Origin: Palsa-892 sp035295845
Lineage (GTDB): Bacteria > Pseudomonadota > Alphaproteobacteria > Rhizobiales > Xanthobacteraceae
Assembly (NCBI GenBank): GCA_035295845.1
Contig: DATGIF010000031.1
Location: 62,001-126,000 of the forward strand
Length of the DNA: 64,000 nucleotides
Reading direction: 5' to 3'
The translations under genes and the position numbers were made by a program. The notes below the pieces were generated by a model, which saw nothing but the letters and a program-made list of their open reading frames with translations, was not told the origin of the DNA and did no database searches. Positions 42,845-51,321 of the stretch are shown piece after piece; within the stretch, counting starts at the first letter, position 1, and every line of letters begins with the position of its first letter.

Positions 42845-43630
42845 ATGAAATCGACGTTGACACGCGGCGCCCCCGCGCGCACCCCTCGCATAATGCAGTT
42901 TCCCGTGCCTGCGCTCGACCGGCTCGCGATTCTTCTCGACGTCGACGGTACGATCCTCGATCTCGCGCCGACGCCGTCACAAGTCGAAGTGCCGGAAGGT
43001 TTGCGGTCGACGCTTACGAAGCTCCTGGCCCGAACCAACGGCGCGCTGGCGCTCGTCAGCGGCCGGCCGCTCGCCGATATCGACCGCATCTTCGCGCCGT
43101 TGCGACTGCCGGCGATCGGCGGCCATGGCGCCGAAATCCGCCGCACGCCGGATTCGCCGCCGACGCATCCCCCGCTGTCCATCGGCACGCAATTGAAAGA
43201 AGAGCTGATCGCGGCCGCAAGCGACGGCGTGCTCGTCGAGGACAAGGGCTATTCGATCGCGCTGCATTACCGGCAGGTGCCGGAAAGCGGCGATACTTTG
43301 CAGCAGGCGGTGGCCGCGATCGTCGCCCGGCACCCCGACAGCGGCGTCGAGATTCTTCGCGGCAAGCGGGTGATCGAGGTCAAGCCCGCCCGCTTCACCA
43401 AGGGCAGCGGCATCCGCAACCTGATGAACGATCCGCCGTTCCACGGCCGTACGCCTTTCTTCGTTGGCGACGACGTGACCGACGAAGCGGCCTTCGCCGT
43501 GCTGCCGCAGTTCGCGGGCACCGGCTATTCGGTCGGCCGTCCGTTCAAGGGGGTGGCGGGCGTTTTCGAGGATGCCGTGGCGGTGCGAGACTGGCTCGAT
43601 CGCCTGCTCGACGGAGCCCCCGTTCCATGA
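42845..43630 (+). CDS. otsB: trehalose-6-phosphate phosphatase
   Basis: A 261-residue HAD-superfamily phosphatase with the first motif LLDVDGTILD (catalytic Asp32 and Asp34), VSGRPLADIDRIF (second motif region), GGHGAEIR, and the last motif FFVGDDVTDEAAF for Mg binding. It removes phosphate from trehalose-6-phosphate in the cytosol. CGGGG lies 4 nt before ATG 42845; an internal ATG at 42893 is less likely. Its stop overlaps the start of the GH15 gene by 4 bp (43627-43630). An EcfG-type promoter precedes it, in keeping with trehalose as an osmotic and drying protectant. Confidence 0.92.
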   Translation: MKSTLTRGAPARTPRIMQFPVPALDRLAILLDVDGTILDLAPTPSQVEVPEGLRSTLTKLLARTNGALALVSGRPLADIDRIFAPLRLPAIGGHGAEIRRTPDSPPTHPPLSIGTQLKEELIAAASDGVLVEDKGYSIALHYRQVPESGDTLQQAVAAIVARHPDSGVEILRGKRVIEVKPARFTKGSGIRNLMNDPPFHGRTPFFVGDDVTDEAAFAVLPQFAGTGYSVGRPFKGVAGVFEDAVAVRDWLDRLLDGAPVP

Positions 43631-45417
43631 CGCAAAGCAATCTCGATCTCGCGGTGATCGGCAACGGCCGCACGGCGGCGCTCGTCAACCCGCTGGCGCG
43701 GGTCGTCTGGTGGTGTTTTCCCCGCTTCGACAGCGATCCGATCTTCTCTCGTCTCCTAGCGGGCGAAGAGGAGAAGGGCTTTACCGACGTGCTTCTCGGC
43801 CGCATGGCGAGTAACGAGTCGCACTATGCCCGCAACTCCGCGATTGTCGTGACGACGCTCACCGCCGAAGATGGCGCGGCGGTTCGTGTCACCGACTTCG
43901 CGCCGCGCTTCAAGAACTTCGGCCGCATAACCCGTTCCCCCCAGCTCGTGCGCATCATCGAACCGGTGGCGGGCCTGCCGCACATCACAATCCGCGTGCG
44001 CCCGACCTCCGATTACGGCGAACCGATCGAGCGGCACTCGATCGGCAGCAATCACATCAACTATCGGACCAAGAACTTCACGCTGCGGCTCACCACCGAC
44101 GCGCCGCTCTCCTACATCGAAAGCGAAGCGCCATTCGCTCTGACGCGACCGGTGCATCTCGTCTTCGGCAGCGACGAGTCCTTTCCCGGCGAGCTCGCCT
44201 CGACCTGCAACGATTTCCTGACGCGAACCCAGGATTACTGGGCCGACTGGGTGCGCGGGCTTTCGATCTCCTACGACTGGCAGGACGACATCATCCGCGC
44301 CGCGATCACGCTCAAGCTCAGCAATTTCGAGGAGACCGGCGGCGTCGTCGCGGCGCACACGACTTCGATCCCCGAGGCGCCGGATTCGGGCCGCACCTGG
44401 GATTATCGCTATTGCTGGCTGCGGGATGCCTATTTCGTGGTGAAGGCGCTGAGCCGCATCGGCGCGACACGGACGATGGAGGACTTCATCTCCTTCATTC
44501 TCGGCATTGCGGGCAATACCAACGAACTCCTGAAGCCGGTCTATGCGATCGTCCCGACTGATCCCATGGAAGAACGCACGGCTCCGAATCTTACGGGCTA
44601 CCGCGGCTATGGTCCCGTGCGCGTCGGCAACGCCGCGGTCACCCAGCGTCAACACGACGCCTATGGCAGCCTGATCCTCGCGGCGATGCCGCTGTTCTTC
44701 GACCGGCGGCTGCCGCGGCCGGGAGACGAGGGGCTTTTTCGCATTCTGGAGCCGCTCGGCACCCGCGCCGCCGAAATCGCGATGCAGGAAGACGCCGGCA
44801 TTTGGGAGTATCGCGGCCGCCAGCGCGTGCATACGCACTCGGCCGCCATGTGCTGGGCCGGTTGCAACCGGCTCGCGGCCATTGCCGCCCATCTCGGGCT
44901 GCACGACCGCGCCCGCTATTGGACCGACATCTCCCACACCATCGAAGGACCGCTTTTGGAGAAGGCATGGAACCCGAAGCGCGAGGCCTTCACCGCCGCC
45001 GTCGGATCGGATGATCTCGACGCGAGTTGCCTGTTGCTCGCGGAACTCGGGCTCGTGGAAGCGAGCGATCCGCGCTTCGCCAAGACCGTGTCCGCCATCG
45101 AAACGGAACTTTTTCGCCACAACAACGTTATGCGCTACACTACGGCCGATGATTTCGGCCTGCCCGAAACTGCTTTTCTCGTTTGCCGGTTTTGGCTGAT
45201 TGACGCCTGGTGGTCGATCGGCCGCCGGGATGAGGCGCGCGAATTGTTTATCGACGCATTGAGGCATCGAAACCGCTACGGCCTGCTCTCCGAGGACATT
45301 CATCCGGTCACCGGTGAGTTGTGGGGCAATTTTCCGCAGACCTATTCGATGGCCGGGCTCATTCTCTCCGCCATGCGCCTGTCGCGTACTTGGGAGGATC
45401 GCTATTGGCGCGGCTGA
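43627..45417 (+). CDS. glycoside hydrolase family 15 protein, probable trehalase
   Basis: A 596-residue GH15 enzyme. The N-terminal beta-rich domain (~1-220: AVIGNGRTAALVNPLARVVWWCFPRFDSDPIF) precedes the (alpha/alpha)6 barrel with TWDYRYCWLRDAYFVVKALSRIG, QEDAGIWEYRGRQRVHTHSAAMCWAG (catalytic Glu in WEYRG), and ETAFLVCRFWLIDAWWSIGR, HPVTGELWGNFPQTYSMAGLI (second Glu region). GH15 includes glucoamylases and also trehalases. Lying between otsB and otsA, overlapping both, it is most simply a trehalase that lets the cell turn trehalose over; dextran or starch hydrolysis is less likely as no signal peptide is present. Cytosolic. Confidence 0.9.
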   Translation: MTQSNLDLAVIGNGRTAALVNPLARVVWWCFPRFDSDPIFSRLLAGEEEKGFTDVLLGRMASNESHYARNSAIVVTTLTAEDGAAVRVTDFAPRFKNFGRITRSPQLVRIIEPVAGLPHITIRVRPTSDYGEPIERHSIGSNHINYRTKNFTLRLTTDAPLSYIESEAPFALTRPVHLVFGSDESFPGELASTCNDFLTRTQDYWADWVRGLSISYDWQDDIIRAAITLKLSNFEETGGVVAAHTTSIPEAPDSGRTWDYRYCWLRDAYFVVKALSRIGATRTMEDFISFILGIAGNTNELLKPVYAIVPTDPMEERTAPNLTGYRGYGPVRVGNAAVTQRQHDAYGSLILAAMPLFFDRRLPRPGDEGLFRILEPLGTRAAEIAMQEDAGIWEYRGRQRVHTHSAAMCWAGCNRLAAIAAHLGLHDRARYWTDISHTIEGPLLEKAWNPKREAFTAAVGSDDLDASCLLLAELGLVEASDPRFAKTVSAIETELFRHNNVMRYTTADDFGLPETAFLVCRFWLIDAWWSIGRRDEARELFIDALRHRNRYGLLSEDIHPVTGELWGNFPQTYSMAGLILSAMRLSRTWEDRYWRG

Positions 45418-46832
45418 TCGTCGTTTCCAATCGCGTGTCGATGCCGACGCGCGGCGCCCACCGCGCCGGCGGTCTCGAAGTCGCATTGCAGGAAGTGTTC
45501 AAGAAATATGGCGGCATCTGGTTCGGCTGGAGCGGCCGCGTCGTCTCGCCGGATGCGATCGAAACCAAGACGATCGACGCGGGCAACCGCTTGAACGTCG
45601 TCACCGATCTCACCGAGGAAGACTATCGCGAATACTATAACGGCTTCGCCAACCGCGTGCTGTGGCCGATCCTGCATTACCGGCTTGATCTTGCCGAATA
45701 TTCGCGCCGTGATCTTTCCGGCTATTGGCGCGCGAACGAACACTTCGCCTCCGAACTGCACAAGATCATCCAGCCCGACGACATTGTGTGGGTCCACGAC
45801 TATCATCTGATCCCGCTCGCCAAGGCGCTGCGCGAGCGCGGCCACCAGAATAAGATCGGCTTCTTCCTCCATATTCCGTTGCCGCCGCCGGAAATTCTCA
45901 CGGCGCTGCCCAATCATGAGCAGCTGTTCTCGACGCTCACCCATTACAATCTCGTCGGCTTCCAGACCGAAATCGACAGTCTCAACTTCGCGCGCTATCT
46001 CACCCATGAATGCAAGCTCGCGAGCCGCGACCTGCGCGTCTTTTCCGCGCACGGCCGAACCGTCGTGCTCGGCGTGTTTCCCGTCGGCGTCCGCACGCAG
46101 GAACTGAACGAATGGGCCGAGAAGGCGATGCAATCGGCAATCGTGCGCCGCGTGAACGACAGCCTCGTCGGCCGCACCATGCTCATCGGCGTCGACCGCC
46201 TCGACTACAGCAAAGGCATTGTGCAGCGGATGGAAGCGTTCGAGCGCTTTCTCGTTGCCAATCCCGGCTGGCGGGACAAGGTCACTTACCTTCAGATCAC
46301 GCCGAAGAGCCGCACCAAGATCCAAGAATATATCGAGATGGAGCGGCAGGTGAGTTCGACCGCGGGCCACATCAACGGCACGCATGGCGACGCCGCCTGG
46401 ACGCCGATCCGCTACGTCAATCAATCCTACGGCCGCAGCGTGCTCGCGGGGCTTTACCGCTCGGCCCGCGTCGGTCTGGTGACGCCGTTGCGCGATGGAA
46501 TGAATCTCGTCGCCAAGGAGTATCTCGCCGCCCAGGACGCGAACGACCCCGGCGTGCTTGTACTGTCGCGGTTCGCGGGCGCGGCGCAGGAATGCAAGGA
46601 AGCGCTTCTCGTCAATCCCTACGATTCTGAATCGATGGCCAATGCGATCGCGCGCGCGCTATCGATGCCGCTCGAGGAACGGCGCGAACGGCACAAGTCT
46701 ATGATGCGAGTGCTGTCGGAGAACGATATCAAGTTCTGGGGCGATAAATTCATCACCGCCCTCGAACTCACTTATGATGAAATGACGATGTTCGCGGATA
46801 TGGCGCCGCCGCTGCGGCAAAAAACGGCCTAA
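45405..46832 (+). CDS. otsA: trehalose-6-phosphate synthase (GT20)
   Basis: A 475-residue GT20 enzyme: RLIVVSNRVSMP (Arg of the glucose-6-phosphate site), GGLEVALQEVFKKYGGIWFGWSG, VWVHDYHLIPLAKALRERG, IGVDRLDYSKGIVQRMEAF and RDGMNLVAKEYLAAQ (nucleotide-sugar site). It joins UDP-glucose and glucose-6-phosphate. The start is TTG at 45405: it has GGGAGGA 6 nt upstream and gives the family N-terminus (LARLIVVSNRV), while longer frames add unrelated residues. It overlaps the GH15 stop by 13 bp. The stop overlaps the convergent pfkB gene by 4 bp. Confidence 0.94.
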   Translation: MARLIVVSNRVSMPTRGAHRAGGLEVALQEVFKKYGGIWFGWSGRVVSPDAIETKTIDAGNRLNVVTDLTEEDYREYYNGFANRVLWPILHYRLDLAEYSRRDLSGYWRANEHFASELHKIIQPDDIVWVHDYHLIPLAKALRERGHQNKIGFFLHIPLPPPEILTALPNHEQLFSTLTHYNLVGFQTEIDSLNFARYLTHECKLASRDLRVFSAHGRTVVLGVFPVGVRTQELNEWAEKAMQSAIVRRVNDSLVGRTMLIGVDRLDYSKGIVQRMEAFERFLVANPGWRDKVTYLQITPKSRTKIQEYIEMERQVSSTAGHINGTHGDAAWTPIRYVNQSYGRSVLAGLYRSARVGLVTPLRDGMNLVAKEYLAAQDANDPGVLVLSRFAGAAQECKEALLVNPYDSESMANAIARALSMPLEERRERHKSMMRVLSENDIKFWGDKFITALELTYDEMTMFADMAPPLRQKTA

Positions 46833-47800
46833 CGGTCGTGGGTCGCCGCGAGTTCCCGCGTCTGTAAATTCCGAATCCGGACCTGCGGCAAAAGCCGCTC
46901 CACATCCTGCCGGTTGCAGAGCGCGGTGCCCGGTGTCAGCACGGCGGCGGCGCCGGCGGCGACGGCGTAACGGAAGGCGTCTTCCAGCGAATGTCCGGTC
47001 GCAAGCCGCGAGACCAGGGCGCCGAGGAAGCTGTCGCCGGCGCCGACCGCGGAAAGCGTGTGCACATGCGGCGCCTCCGCCCGCATGACTTGATTGACGC
47101 TGACCAGCATTGCACCCTGCTCGCCGAGCGAGGTCACGACGATTTTGACGCCGTAGCGGGCGATGAGGCGGCGCGAGGCCTCGATGATCGCGTTATCGCC
47201 GCTCATGTCCGCGCCCACGAATTCGCTGAGCTCGCGCAGGTTCGGCTTCAGGAGATAGACGCCTTCCTTCAGCGCGGGTTCGAGCGCGGTGCCCGACGTG
47301 TCGAGCACGAATTTGGCGTCGAGCCGGCGGGCGATCTTCGCCACGCGCGCATAGAAATCCTGCGGCACGTCGGGCGGAAGGCTTCCGCTCGCCACCATGA
47401 ACTTCGGCCTTGAGTGCAGCGATTCCAGAATTTCCAGGCAGTTCCGCCATTCGTTTTCGCTGACGCGCGGGCCCGGCAGCACGAAACGATATTCGGCGCC
47501 GGTCGCTTCCTCGAATACGGTAAGGTCCTCGCGCGTCTCCTGCGCGAGATCCACCGCGAGGTTGGGAATGCCCTCGCGCTCGACAAGGCGCCGGAGCAAA
47601 TGGCCGGTCGATCCGCCGGTGGGATAGATGAGCTCGACGCCCGCGCCGAGGCGAAGGGCGACGCGCGCGACGTTGACGCCGCCGCCGCCGGGATAAAGCC
47701 GCGGCGACGAGCAGCGCAGCTTGCTCGCCGGCTCCACGCGTTCGACGGAAGTCGAAATATCGATCGATGGATTGAGCGTAAGTGCGACGATGTCGGTCAT
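46829..47800 (-). CDS. pfkB: PfkB-family hexose/fructose phosphate kinase
   Basis: A 323-residue ribokinase-superfamily enzyme. LTLNPSIDIS and GGGGVNVARVALRLGAGVELIYPTGGSTG are typical of 1-phosphofructokinase/Pfk-2, KPNLRELSEFVGADM is the middle signature, and TLSAVGAGDSFLGALVSRLATG holds the catalytic Asp and the anion hole. Substrates are fructose-6-phosphate, fructose-1-phosphate or tagatose-6-phosphate. It lies 72 bp downstream of the debranching enzyme gene on the same strand, and so is likely read from the EcfG-type promoter at 51205-51229. In organisms lacking PfkA, such genes may restore glycolytic flux under stress. Confidence 0.88.
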   Translation of the reverse strand: MTDIVALTLNPSIDISTSVERVEPASKLRCSSPRLYPGGGGVNVARVALRLGAGVELIYPTGGSTGHLLRRLVEREGIPNLAVDLAQETREDLTVFEEATGAEYRFVLPGPRVSENEWRNCLEILESLHSRPKFMVASGSLPPDVPQDFYARVAKIARRLDAKFVLDTSGTALEPALKEGVYLLKPNLRELSEFVGADMSGDNAIIEASRRLIARYGVKIVVTSLGEQGAMLVSVNQVMRAEAPHVHTLSAVGAGDSFLGALVSRLATGHSLEDAFRYAVAAGAAAVLTPGTALCNRQDVERLLPQVRIRNLQTRELAATHDR

Positions 47801-47872
47801 GACCGCCCGCAGTCATTGCGATGCGACAAGACAACCGGTGGAACGGCCAATGGTTCCAGCGGGCCGAGCGCT

Positions 47873-50068
47873 TCAATCGGACGTGACGATGACCCGCACC
47901 GGAGCGTCATGACGAAGGACTTGCACGCTGACGGGCCGATCCCTCTCTTTTTGCACGGTGATATCGGCGGTTGCCGAGCCCACCCGCAGGTTGCGGATCA
48001 GCACGCGGTCGATGAAGGCGGGAAGCGTCGGCCCTCGCAGTCGAATTTCATCCGCGAAAGGATCGAGCTCCAAGCCCAGGCTCGATTGCAGCAGCGAAAA
48101 CGGCGTTGTGCTCGCCCACGCCTGCGGCGAGCAGGCGACGGGATAGAGTGTGGGACCGCGCCCGCGGCCGCGGCGGAATCCGCAAAAGAGTTCCGGCAGC
48201 CGCCGCAAATCCATGTAGCTCGCAGCTTCGAACAGAGCGGTAAAAATGCGCTCGACCGCGGGCTTCATGCCGTAGCGCGAGAGTCCGAGCGCGATCAATG
48301 CGTTGTCGTGCGGCCACACCGAGCCGTTATGGTAAGACATCGGATTATAGCGCGCTTCCTCTTCCGCCACGGTGCGGATGCCCCAGCCGGAAAAGAAGCG
48401 CGGATGCAGCAAATTGTCCGCGACCTTGCGCGCGCGTCCGGCGTCGATCATGCCGGAAAGCAGTAACTGACCCGCGTTCGATGCCCGCACCTTGCATGGC
48501 CGCTTGTGGCCGTCGAGCGCCAGCGCATAGGTGCCAAGATTCTCGCACCAGAACGCGCGCTCGAATTGATCGGCGAGCTTCGAGGCCTGATCGTCGAGCG
48601 CGATCGCATGCTCGTGCTTGCCAAGATGGTCGGCGCAGCGCGCGAGGGTGCGCTTAGCGGCGTAGACGTAGCCTTGCACTTCCGCGACCGCGATCGGGCC
48701 CACGGCAAGCTTGCCGTCGGCGTGGAAAATGGCATCGTGCGAGTCCTTCCAGCCCTGATTGACGAGGCCGTCTTCGTTTTGGCGGAAATATTCGACGAAG
48801 CCGTCTTGGTCGGGGTCGGCGGCGCCGTCGATCCATTCGAGCGCCGCTTCGATCGCGGGCCATAGAGCGCGCAAGGTCTGACCGTCGGCAGTGCGCGCGA
48901 AATAGAGTCCCGCCAGCAGCACGAACAGCGGCGTCGAATCGACGCTGCCGTAATAGAGCCCGAACGGAATTTCTCGCAGTGCTGCCATTTCGCCGCAGCG
49001 CATTTCGTGCAGGATTTTTCCGCGCTCGGCGTCCGAGAACGCGTCATATTCTTTCGCCTGATAGGCCGCGAGCCGATTGAGCACGCCTCGAGCGATCCGC
49101 GGGTCAAACCACAAGGCTTGCAGCGCGGTGATCAGACCGTCGCGCCCGAACGTCGTCGAGTACCAAGGAATGCCGCCATAGGGATAAGGCCCGTCGGGCG
49201 TCCGCGTCGTCAGCATATAGAGGTCGGCGAGCGAGCGGCAAAGCAGCTCATTGAAAACCGCATTCGAGGTCTCGACCGTCGCGACGCCGCGGGCTGCGGC
49301 CTTCACCTCGTGGTGTGCCGACAACAGCGCCGGGAAAAAGCGGCGGACCGGCTCTTTCTCGCGGTAGTCGCACTGCACCGCGATGAAGATGGGGATCACG
49401 TCGCCCGGCGCGAGTTTGACGCGGAAACGCGCGGCGCCCTCGGAAAGCTCGGCCGGCTTCGGATCGAAGATGATGCGCGTCTCGCGCCGTTTGCCGTCCA
49501 GGCCGTCGTAACGCAGCACAACCGATTGTGGGTCGGCGACGCTCACCTTGGACGTACCGCGCCGCGGGCGCCGGGCGCCGCGCACCTCGAACAGGTCGCT
49601 GAAATCGCTGCCGAAGGTGAAGGCAAGTTGCATCTCAAGCGCGCGGTCGCCGTGATTGGTCACGGCGATCCGCTGATAGAGCGTCGCGTTCCAGAGAAAA
49701 ATTGTGCGGTCGAGATGCAGCGTATCCTTGGCGAGCACGAGCCGGTTGTCGAAATAGATATCGGGATTGGTGAGAGCGACGGTAAGCACCGCGTTGTCGT
49801 CGCGGAGGTTCGAGCCGAGCAGCAGCGGCTGCCTTCCGCTTAGCAAAAGCTCGAGCCGCGACAGGAAACGCGTATCGCGATGAAAGACGCCGTCCGGCCC
49901 GCCCTTGGCGGCGCCGATGTCGCCATGGCTGTCGACGACCGCGAAAGTGTCGTCGTGTTTGAGCGTGCGGCGTGGCCGCGTCGCCGGTCCCGTCGCCGGA
50001 ATGTAGAACGGGACTTCGGGAACGAGCTCTATGAGGGTTTCAGTGTCTTCCGTGACTTCAGTCTGCAT
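47873..50068 (-). CDS. amylo-alpha-1,6-glucosidase (glycogen debranching enzyme family)
   Basis: A 731-residue protein with an N-terminal beta-sandwich domain (about 20-240: DDTFAVVDSHGDIGAAKGGPDGVFHRDTRFLSRLEL; DIYFDNRLVLAKDTLHLDRTIFLWNATLYQRIAV) and a C-terminal (alpha/alpha)6 domain (GGIPWYSTTFGRDGLITALQALWFDPRIARGVL; NQGWKDSHDAIFHADG; NPMSYHNGSVWPHDNALIALGLSRYG). This is the amylo-alpha-1,6-glucosidase architecture. It may cut 1,6 branches or hydrolyse another oligosaccharide. No signal peptide: cytosolic. The gene starts inside the end of the GT4 gene (11-bp overlap). No glgA, glgB or glgX is in the window, so a role in classic glycogen is not shown. Confidence 0.88.
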   Translation of the reverse strand: MQTEVTEDTETLIELVPEVPFYIPATGPATRPRRTLKHDDTFAVVDSHGDIGAAKGGPDGVFHRDTRFLSRLELLLSGRQPLLLGSNLRDDNAVLTVALTNPDIYFDNRLVLAKDTLHLDRTIFLWNATLYQRIAVTNHGDRALEMQLAFTFGSDFSDLFEVRGARRPRRGTSKVSVADPQSVVLRYDGLDGKRRETRIIFDPKPAELSEGAARFRVKLAPGDVIPIFIAVQCDYREKEPVRRFFPALLSAHHEVKAAARGVATVETSNAVFNELLCRSLADLYMLTTRTPDGPYPYGGIPWYSTTFGRDGLITALQALWFDPRIARGVLNRLAAYQAKEYDAFSDAERGKILHEMRCGEMAALREIPFGLYYGSVDSTPLFVLLAGLYFARTADGQTLRALWPAIEAALEWIDGAADPDQDGFVEYFRQNEDGLVNQGWKDSHDAIFHADGKLAVGPIAVAEVQGYVYAAKRTLARCADHLGKHEHAIALDDQASKLADQFERAFWCENLGTYALALDGHKRPCKVRASNAGQLLLSGMIDAGRARKVADNLLHPRFFSGWGIRTVAEEEARYNPMSYHNGSVWPHDNALIALGLSRYGMKPAVERIFTALFEAASYMDLRRLPELFCGFRRGRGRGPTLYPVACSPQAWASTTPFSLLQSSLGLELDPFADEIRLRGPTLPAFIDRVLIRNLRVGSATADITVQKERDRPVSVQVLRHDAPVRVIVTSD

Positions 50069-51173
50069 GTAGAGCCGATTCGAGGCTTCCCAGACGATAA
50101 TCGGGCTGTAGCCTCGTGCCGTCTACCTTTTTTTCCTCGCGTCCGCGCTGCGCGATTAGCCGGCGATAGAGCCGGACATAGTCTTTCGCCATGCGGCTCG
50201 CCGAGAAACGCTCCTCGAAGCGGCGGCGAACGGCGCGGCGATCGAGCGCGATCACATCGGCAAGCGCGTGCACGGCCTCGTCCATATTGTCGACGATGCG
50301 GCCGGTAACGCCGTCGTCCACCACCTCCGGCACCGAGCCCTTGCGGAAAGCGAGCACCGGCGTGCCGCAGGCCATGGCCTCGATCATCACGAGACCGAAC
50401 GGCTCCGGCCAGTCGATCGGGCAGAGAAGGGCGAGCGCTTCGCCGAGGAAGGCGGATTTTTCGCGGTCGTTGATCTCGCCGATATATTCCACGCCCGGCC
50501 CCGCGAGCAGCGGCTCGATCACGATGCGGAAATATTCCGCGTCGACCTTGTCGACTTTCGCGGCGATTTTAAGCGGGATACCGAGCTTGCGGGCGATGTG
50601 GATCGCGCAATCCGGCCGCTTCTCGCTCGAGATGCGGCCGAGGAAGGCGATGTAGCCGCCGCGCGGGTGGTAGTTGGGCGTCATCAGATCGACGGGCAGG
50701 CCGTGATAGATGGTGGCGGCGAAGTTCGCGTTGATGACCGGCTGCCGCTGATGGTTTGAAATCGAAACCAGCGGCATATCGCCGAAATAGCTGTAGAGCG
50801 GCTTGAGGTCGGGGAGGTCCTGGCGGCCGTGCAGCGTGGTGACGGTGCGGTCCGCATTCCCGCGGAACAGCGGGTACTGAAATTGGTCGATATGAAAATG
50901 GAGGATGTCGAAATCCTCCATCCGCTCGCGCACGCGGTCGAGCATGATCATGTGATAGGGGATGTGGTCGCGCACCCGCGGATCGAGCCGGAGCGCCTCC
51001 GGCGCGCAGCTCACGAGTTCGGCCGAGGTGATCGAATCGCCGCTGGCGAACAGCGTCACGTCGTGGCCCTGCCGCACGAGTTCTTCCGTCAAATACGAAA
51101 CAACCCGCTCGGTACCTCCGTAGAGGCGCGGGGGGACACTCTCCATCAAGGGAGCAATCTGGGCGATTTTCAC
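50058..51173 (-). CDS. glycosyltransferase family 4 protein
   Basis: A 371-residue GT4 enzyme: N-terminal KIAQIAPLMESVPPRLYGGTERVVSYLTEELVRQGHDVTLFASG is the usual acceptor-side Rossmann start, and YIAFLGRISSEKRPDCAIHIARKLGIPL followed by DWPEPFGLVMIEAMACGTPVLAF (E-x7-E donor site) is the nucleotide-sugar side. Start GTG 51173 is set by AGGAG 7 nt upstream. The promoter at 51205-51229 is a perfect EcfG-type match. As first gene before a debranching enzyme and a PfkB kinase, it may make a storage or protective sugar; the substrate cannot be read from sequence. Confidence 0.9.
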   Translation of the reverse strand: MKIAQIAPLMESVPPRLYGGTERVVSYLTEELVRQGHDVTLFASGDSITSAELVSCAPEALRLDPRVRDHIPYHMIMLDRVRERMEDFDILHFHIDQFQYPLFRGNADRTVTTLHGRQDLPDLKPLYSYFGDMPLVSISNHQRQPVINANFAATIYHGLPVDLMTPNYHPRGGYIAFLGRISSEKRPDCAIHIARKLGIPLKIAAKVDKVDAEYFRIVIEPLLAGPGVEYIGEINDREKSAFLGEALALLCPIDWPEPFGLVMIEAMACGTPVLAFRKGSVPEVVDDGVTGRIVDNMDEAVHALADVIALDRRAVRRRFEERFSASRMAKDYVRLYRRLIAQRGREEKKVDGTRLQPDYRLGSLESALHAD

Positions 51174-51204
51174 CGTTGATCTCCTGTCCTTCTCAACTTG
51201 GCAC

Positions 51205-51229
51205 AACGGTGTGGAAAGCCATTGGTTCC
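51205..51229 (-). promoter_or_regulatory. EcfG (general stress)-type promoter for GT4-debranching-pfkB operon
   Basis: On the minus strand GGAAC (51229-51225), a 16-bp spacer, and CGTT (51208-51205). This is an exact match to the consensus of the alphaproteobacterial general stress sigma factor. The -10 element is 31 bp before the GTG start at 51173, a sensible leader length with the AGGAG site between. Confidence 0.6.
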
Positions 51230-51321
51230 GCGCTGCGGCCAGTCTCCCGGGCTTTTTATGAAACCGAGGGCCGCTCACGGCGTTATCGTGACAGTAGCGT
51301 TTTCCAATCGGGATTGAAACG

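Noticed and set aside
43756..45486. 576-residue open frame on the minus strand across the GH15 gene
   Set aside because: It is the antisense shadow of a clear GH15 gene in high-GC DNA, is rich in Arg/Ala/Gly, and shows no domain.
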